From the NCBI GenBank assembly GCA_018660405.1, contig JABJKL010000234.1, positions 1-7,314 of the forward strand: 7,314 nucleotides of DNA, read 5' to 3'. Below, in pieces: positions 6,091-7,314 of the stretch; positions within the stretch are counted from its first letter, which is position 1, and each line of letters starts with the position of its first letter. The DNA is from Pseudomonadota bacterium. GTDB taxonomy: Bacteria; Pseudomonadota; Gammaproteobacteria; Arenicellales; Arenicellaceae. Position numbers and translations under genes: made by a program. The notes beneath the pieces are model-generated. The model was not told the DNA's origin. It did no database searches and was given only the letters and a program-made list of their open reading frames with translations.

Positions 6091-7314
6091 TTAAAAATTA
6101 GTTTCAAACCAACTGCGCATACGCGACCAAATTGGTTCCTTATTCGCACTACCAGAAGTGCCTAATGTTCCCCGCCCCCTATTCAACAAACCAAACTGAA
6201 TTAATCCCACACCAGTAGCATAGATGGGGTTCTTAACTGTTTCGCTCTGACCGCCTACGTTTTTGGGTATGCCGATCCGTACTGGCGCATGGAAAACCTC
6301 CTCCGCCAATTCAACCATACCTTCCATTTTCGAACTGCCGCCCGTCAAAACAATTCCGGAACTAACCAGTTCTTCAAATCCACTACGCCGCAATTCATGC
6401 AGCACCAATTCGTACAACTCTTCGATTCTAGGTTCTATGACCTCCGCCAGAGTTTGTCGTGACAGTTTTCTTTCGGGACGGTCGCCGACACTTGGCACTT
6501 CTATCATTTGGCCGCTATCCGCCAGCTGCCGCAAAGCGCAACCGTATTGTTTCTTCAACTCTTCAGCCGACTTGGTCGGCGTTCGTAGCGCAATAGCGAT
6601 ATCATTAGTAACTTGATCTCCGGCAACCGGAATCACAGCGGTATGCTTAATGGAGCCTTCGGTATATACGGCAATATCTGAAGTGCCACCGCCAATGTCT
6701 ACAAGGCATACGCCAAGCTCCTTCTCATCCTCAGTCAACACAGACTGACTGGAGGCTAGTTGTTCCAGGACGATGTCGTCAACTTCCAAGCCGACCCGGC
6801 GGATACACTTAATAATATTCTGCGCCGCACTGACCGACCCCGTAACCATATGAACCTTGGCTTCTAAACGAACGCCGCACATGCCAATGGGCTCTCGAAT
6901 TCCTTCCTGTCCGTCGATAATGTATTCCTGCGGCAAGATGTGCAGTATCTTTTGGTCATTAGGAATGGCAACGGCACGAGCCGCTTCGATCACTCTATCA
7001 ACGTCGCCTTGAGTAACCTCACCGTCATGAACCGCGACCACTCCATGTGAATTAAAGCTGCTGATGTGCGCACCGGCAATGCCTGCGTAAACCGATACGA
7101 TTTCGCAGCCAGTCATTAACTCTGCTTCCTCTATAGCTCGTTGAATAGAGGTGACGGTGGACTCGATATTTGCAACAACACCTTTACGCATGCCCTTCGC
7201 TACGTGGCTGCCGCTGCCAATGATTTCAATCTCGCCATCAGGAGATACTTCACCAACAATCGCCAAAACTTTCGATGTCCCTATATCCAGGCCCACTACC
7301 AAGTTGTCGTCTTC
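6091..7314 (-). CDS. ftsA: Cell division protein FtsA (start outside window)
   Basis: FtsA is the actin-like ATPase that anchors FtsZ filaments to the inner membrane and recruits later division proteins. The frame is open to the right edge and shows 407 residues; a TTG at 7302 is an internal leucine (NLVVGLDIG), not the start, which by family comparison should lie roughly ten codons further upstream. Visible in order: phosphate-1 loop DIGTSKV (10-16), the FtsA-specific 1C subdomain (about 85-165), phosphate-2 DIGGGTSDI (206-214), the adenosine motif GIVLTGGSSKMEG (320-332), and a C-terminal linker ending in the amphipathic membrane-targeting helix PIWSRMRSWFETNF. All expected ATPase motifs are intact. 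It precedes ftsZ by 58 bp, and ftsQ would be expected beyond the edge. Confidence 0.98.
   Translation of the reverse strand, partial: EDDNLVVGLDIGTSKVLAIVGEVSPDGEIEIIGSGSHVAKGMRKGVVANIESTVTSIQRAIEEAELMTGCEIVSVYAGIAGAHISSFNSHGVVAVHDGEVTQGDVDRVIEAARAVAIPNDQKILHILPQEYIIDGQEGIREPIGMCGVRLEAKVHMVTGSVSAAQNIIKCIRRVGLEVDDIVLEQLASSQSVLTEDEKELGVCLVDIGGGTSDIAVYTEGSIKHTAVIPVAGDQVTNDIAIALRTPTKSAEELKKQYGCALRQLADSGQMIEVPSVGDRPERKLSRQTLAEVIEPRIEELYELVLHELRRSGFEELVSSGIVLTGGSSKMEGMVELAEEVFHAPVRIGIPKNVGGQSETVKNPIYATGVGLIQFGLLNRGRGTLGTSGSANKEPIWSRMRSWFETNF

Noticed and set aside
6263..6616. 117-codon plus-strand frame inside ftsA, and similar plus-strand frames inside ftsZ and secA
   Set aside because: They are antisense shadows of strongly conserved genes, with serine/proline-rich translations typical of such shadows.
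7300..7302. TTG as start codon of ftsA
   Set aside because: The frame continues to the window edge and the residues before it (EDDNL) align with the N-terminal segment of FtsA preceding VVGLDIG; the true start is outside.
1..7314. Possibility of a defence, toxin-antitoxin or CRISPR system
   Set aside because: All protein genes belong to housekeeping families and no CRISPR-type spaced repeats, integrase or toxin-like genes are present.

Overview
The window carries the distal end of a division/cell-wall (dcw) cluster joined to the secA locus of a Gram-negative bacterium. Reading the minus strand from the right edge, the order is ftsA (start cut off), ftsZ, lpxC, then after a plus-strand dciA-type gene, an M23 peptidase gene and secA (cut by the left edge). 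Having lpxC right after ftsAZ, followed by a DUF721/DciA gene, an M23 peptidase and secA, is the order I recall from Pseudomonas (the PA4406-PA4403 region), not the lpxC-secM-secA order of Escherichia coli. With the protein sequences and moderate GC content, this suggests a non-enteric gammaproteobacterium, perhaps a marine Pseudomonadales/Cellvibrionales-type organism. The genus cannot be named from the sequence alone.

Layout: positions 1-1691 hold the N-terminal two thirds of SecA. Positions 1859-2767 hold a membrane-anchored LytM/M23 endopeptidase with a full set of zinc and catalytic residues. Positions 2768-2985 are a divergent control region with a 15-bp tandem repeat and a perfect short dyad. 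Positions 2986-3441 hold the only plus-strand gene, a DUF721/DciA-like protein. Positions 3448-3607 hold a 160-bp near-palindromic element with terminal inverted repeats, flanked by TTA, which fills the whole gap between the convergent dciA and lpxC genes. Positions 3608-4525 hold lpxC, 4526-4886 a long leader with iterated repeats, 4887-6032 ftsZ, and 6091-7314 ftsA.

Functionally, FtsA tethers FtsZ to the membrane, LpxC commits UDP-acyl-GlcNAc to lipid A, the M23 enzyme probably trims peptidoglycan cross-links, SecA drives protein export, and DciA-type proteins act on the replicative helicase. The genes are core housekeeping genes and all intact except where the window edges cut them. The unusual content is non-coding: the palindromic MITE-like element placed exactly at the lpxC stop codon, and the repeats upstream of dciA and lpxC. 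I see no evidence of a new multi-gene system.
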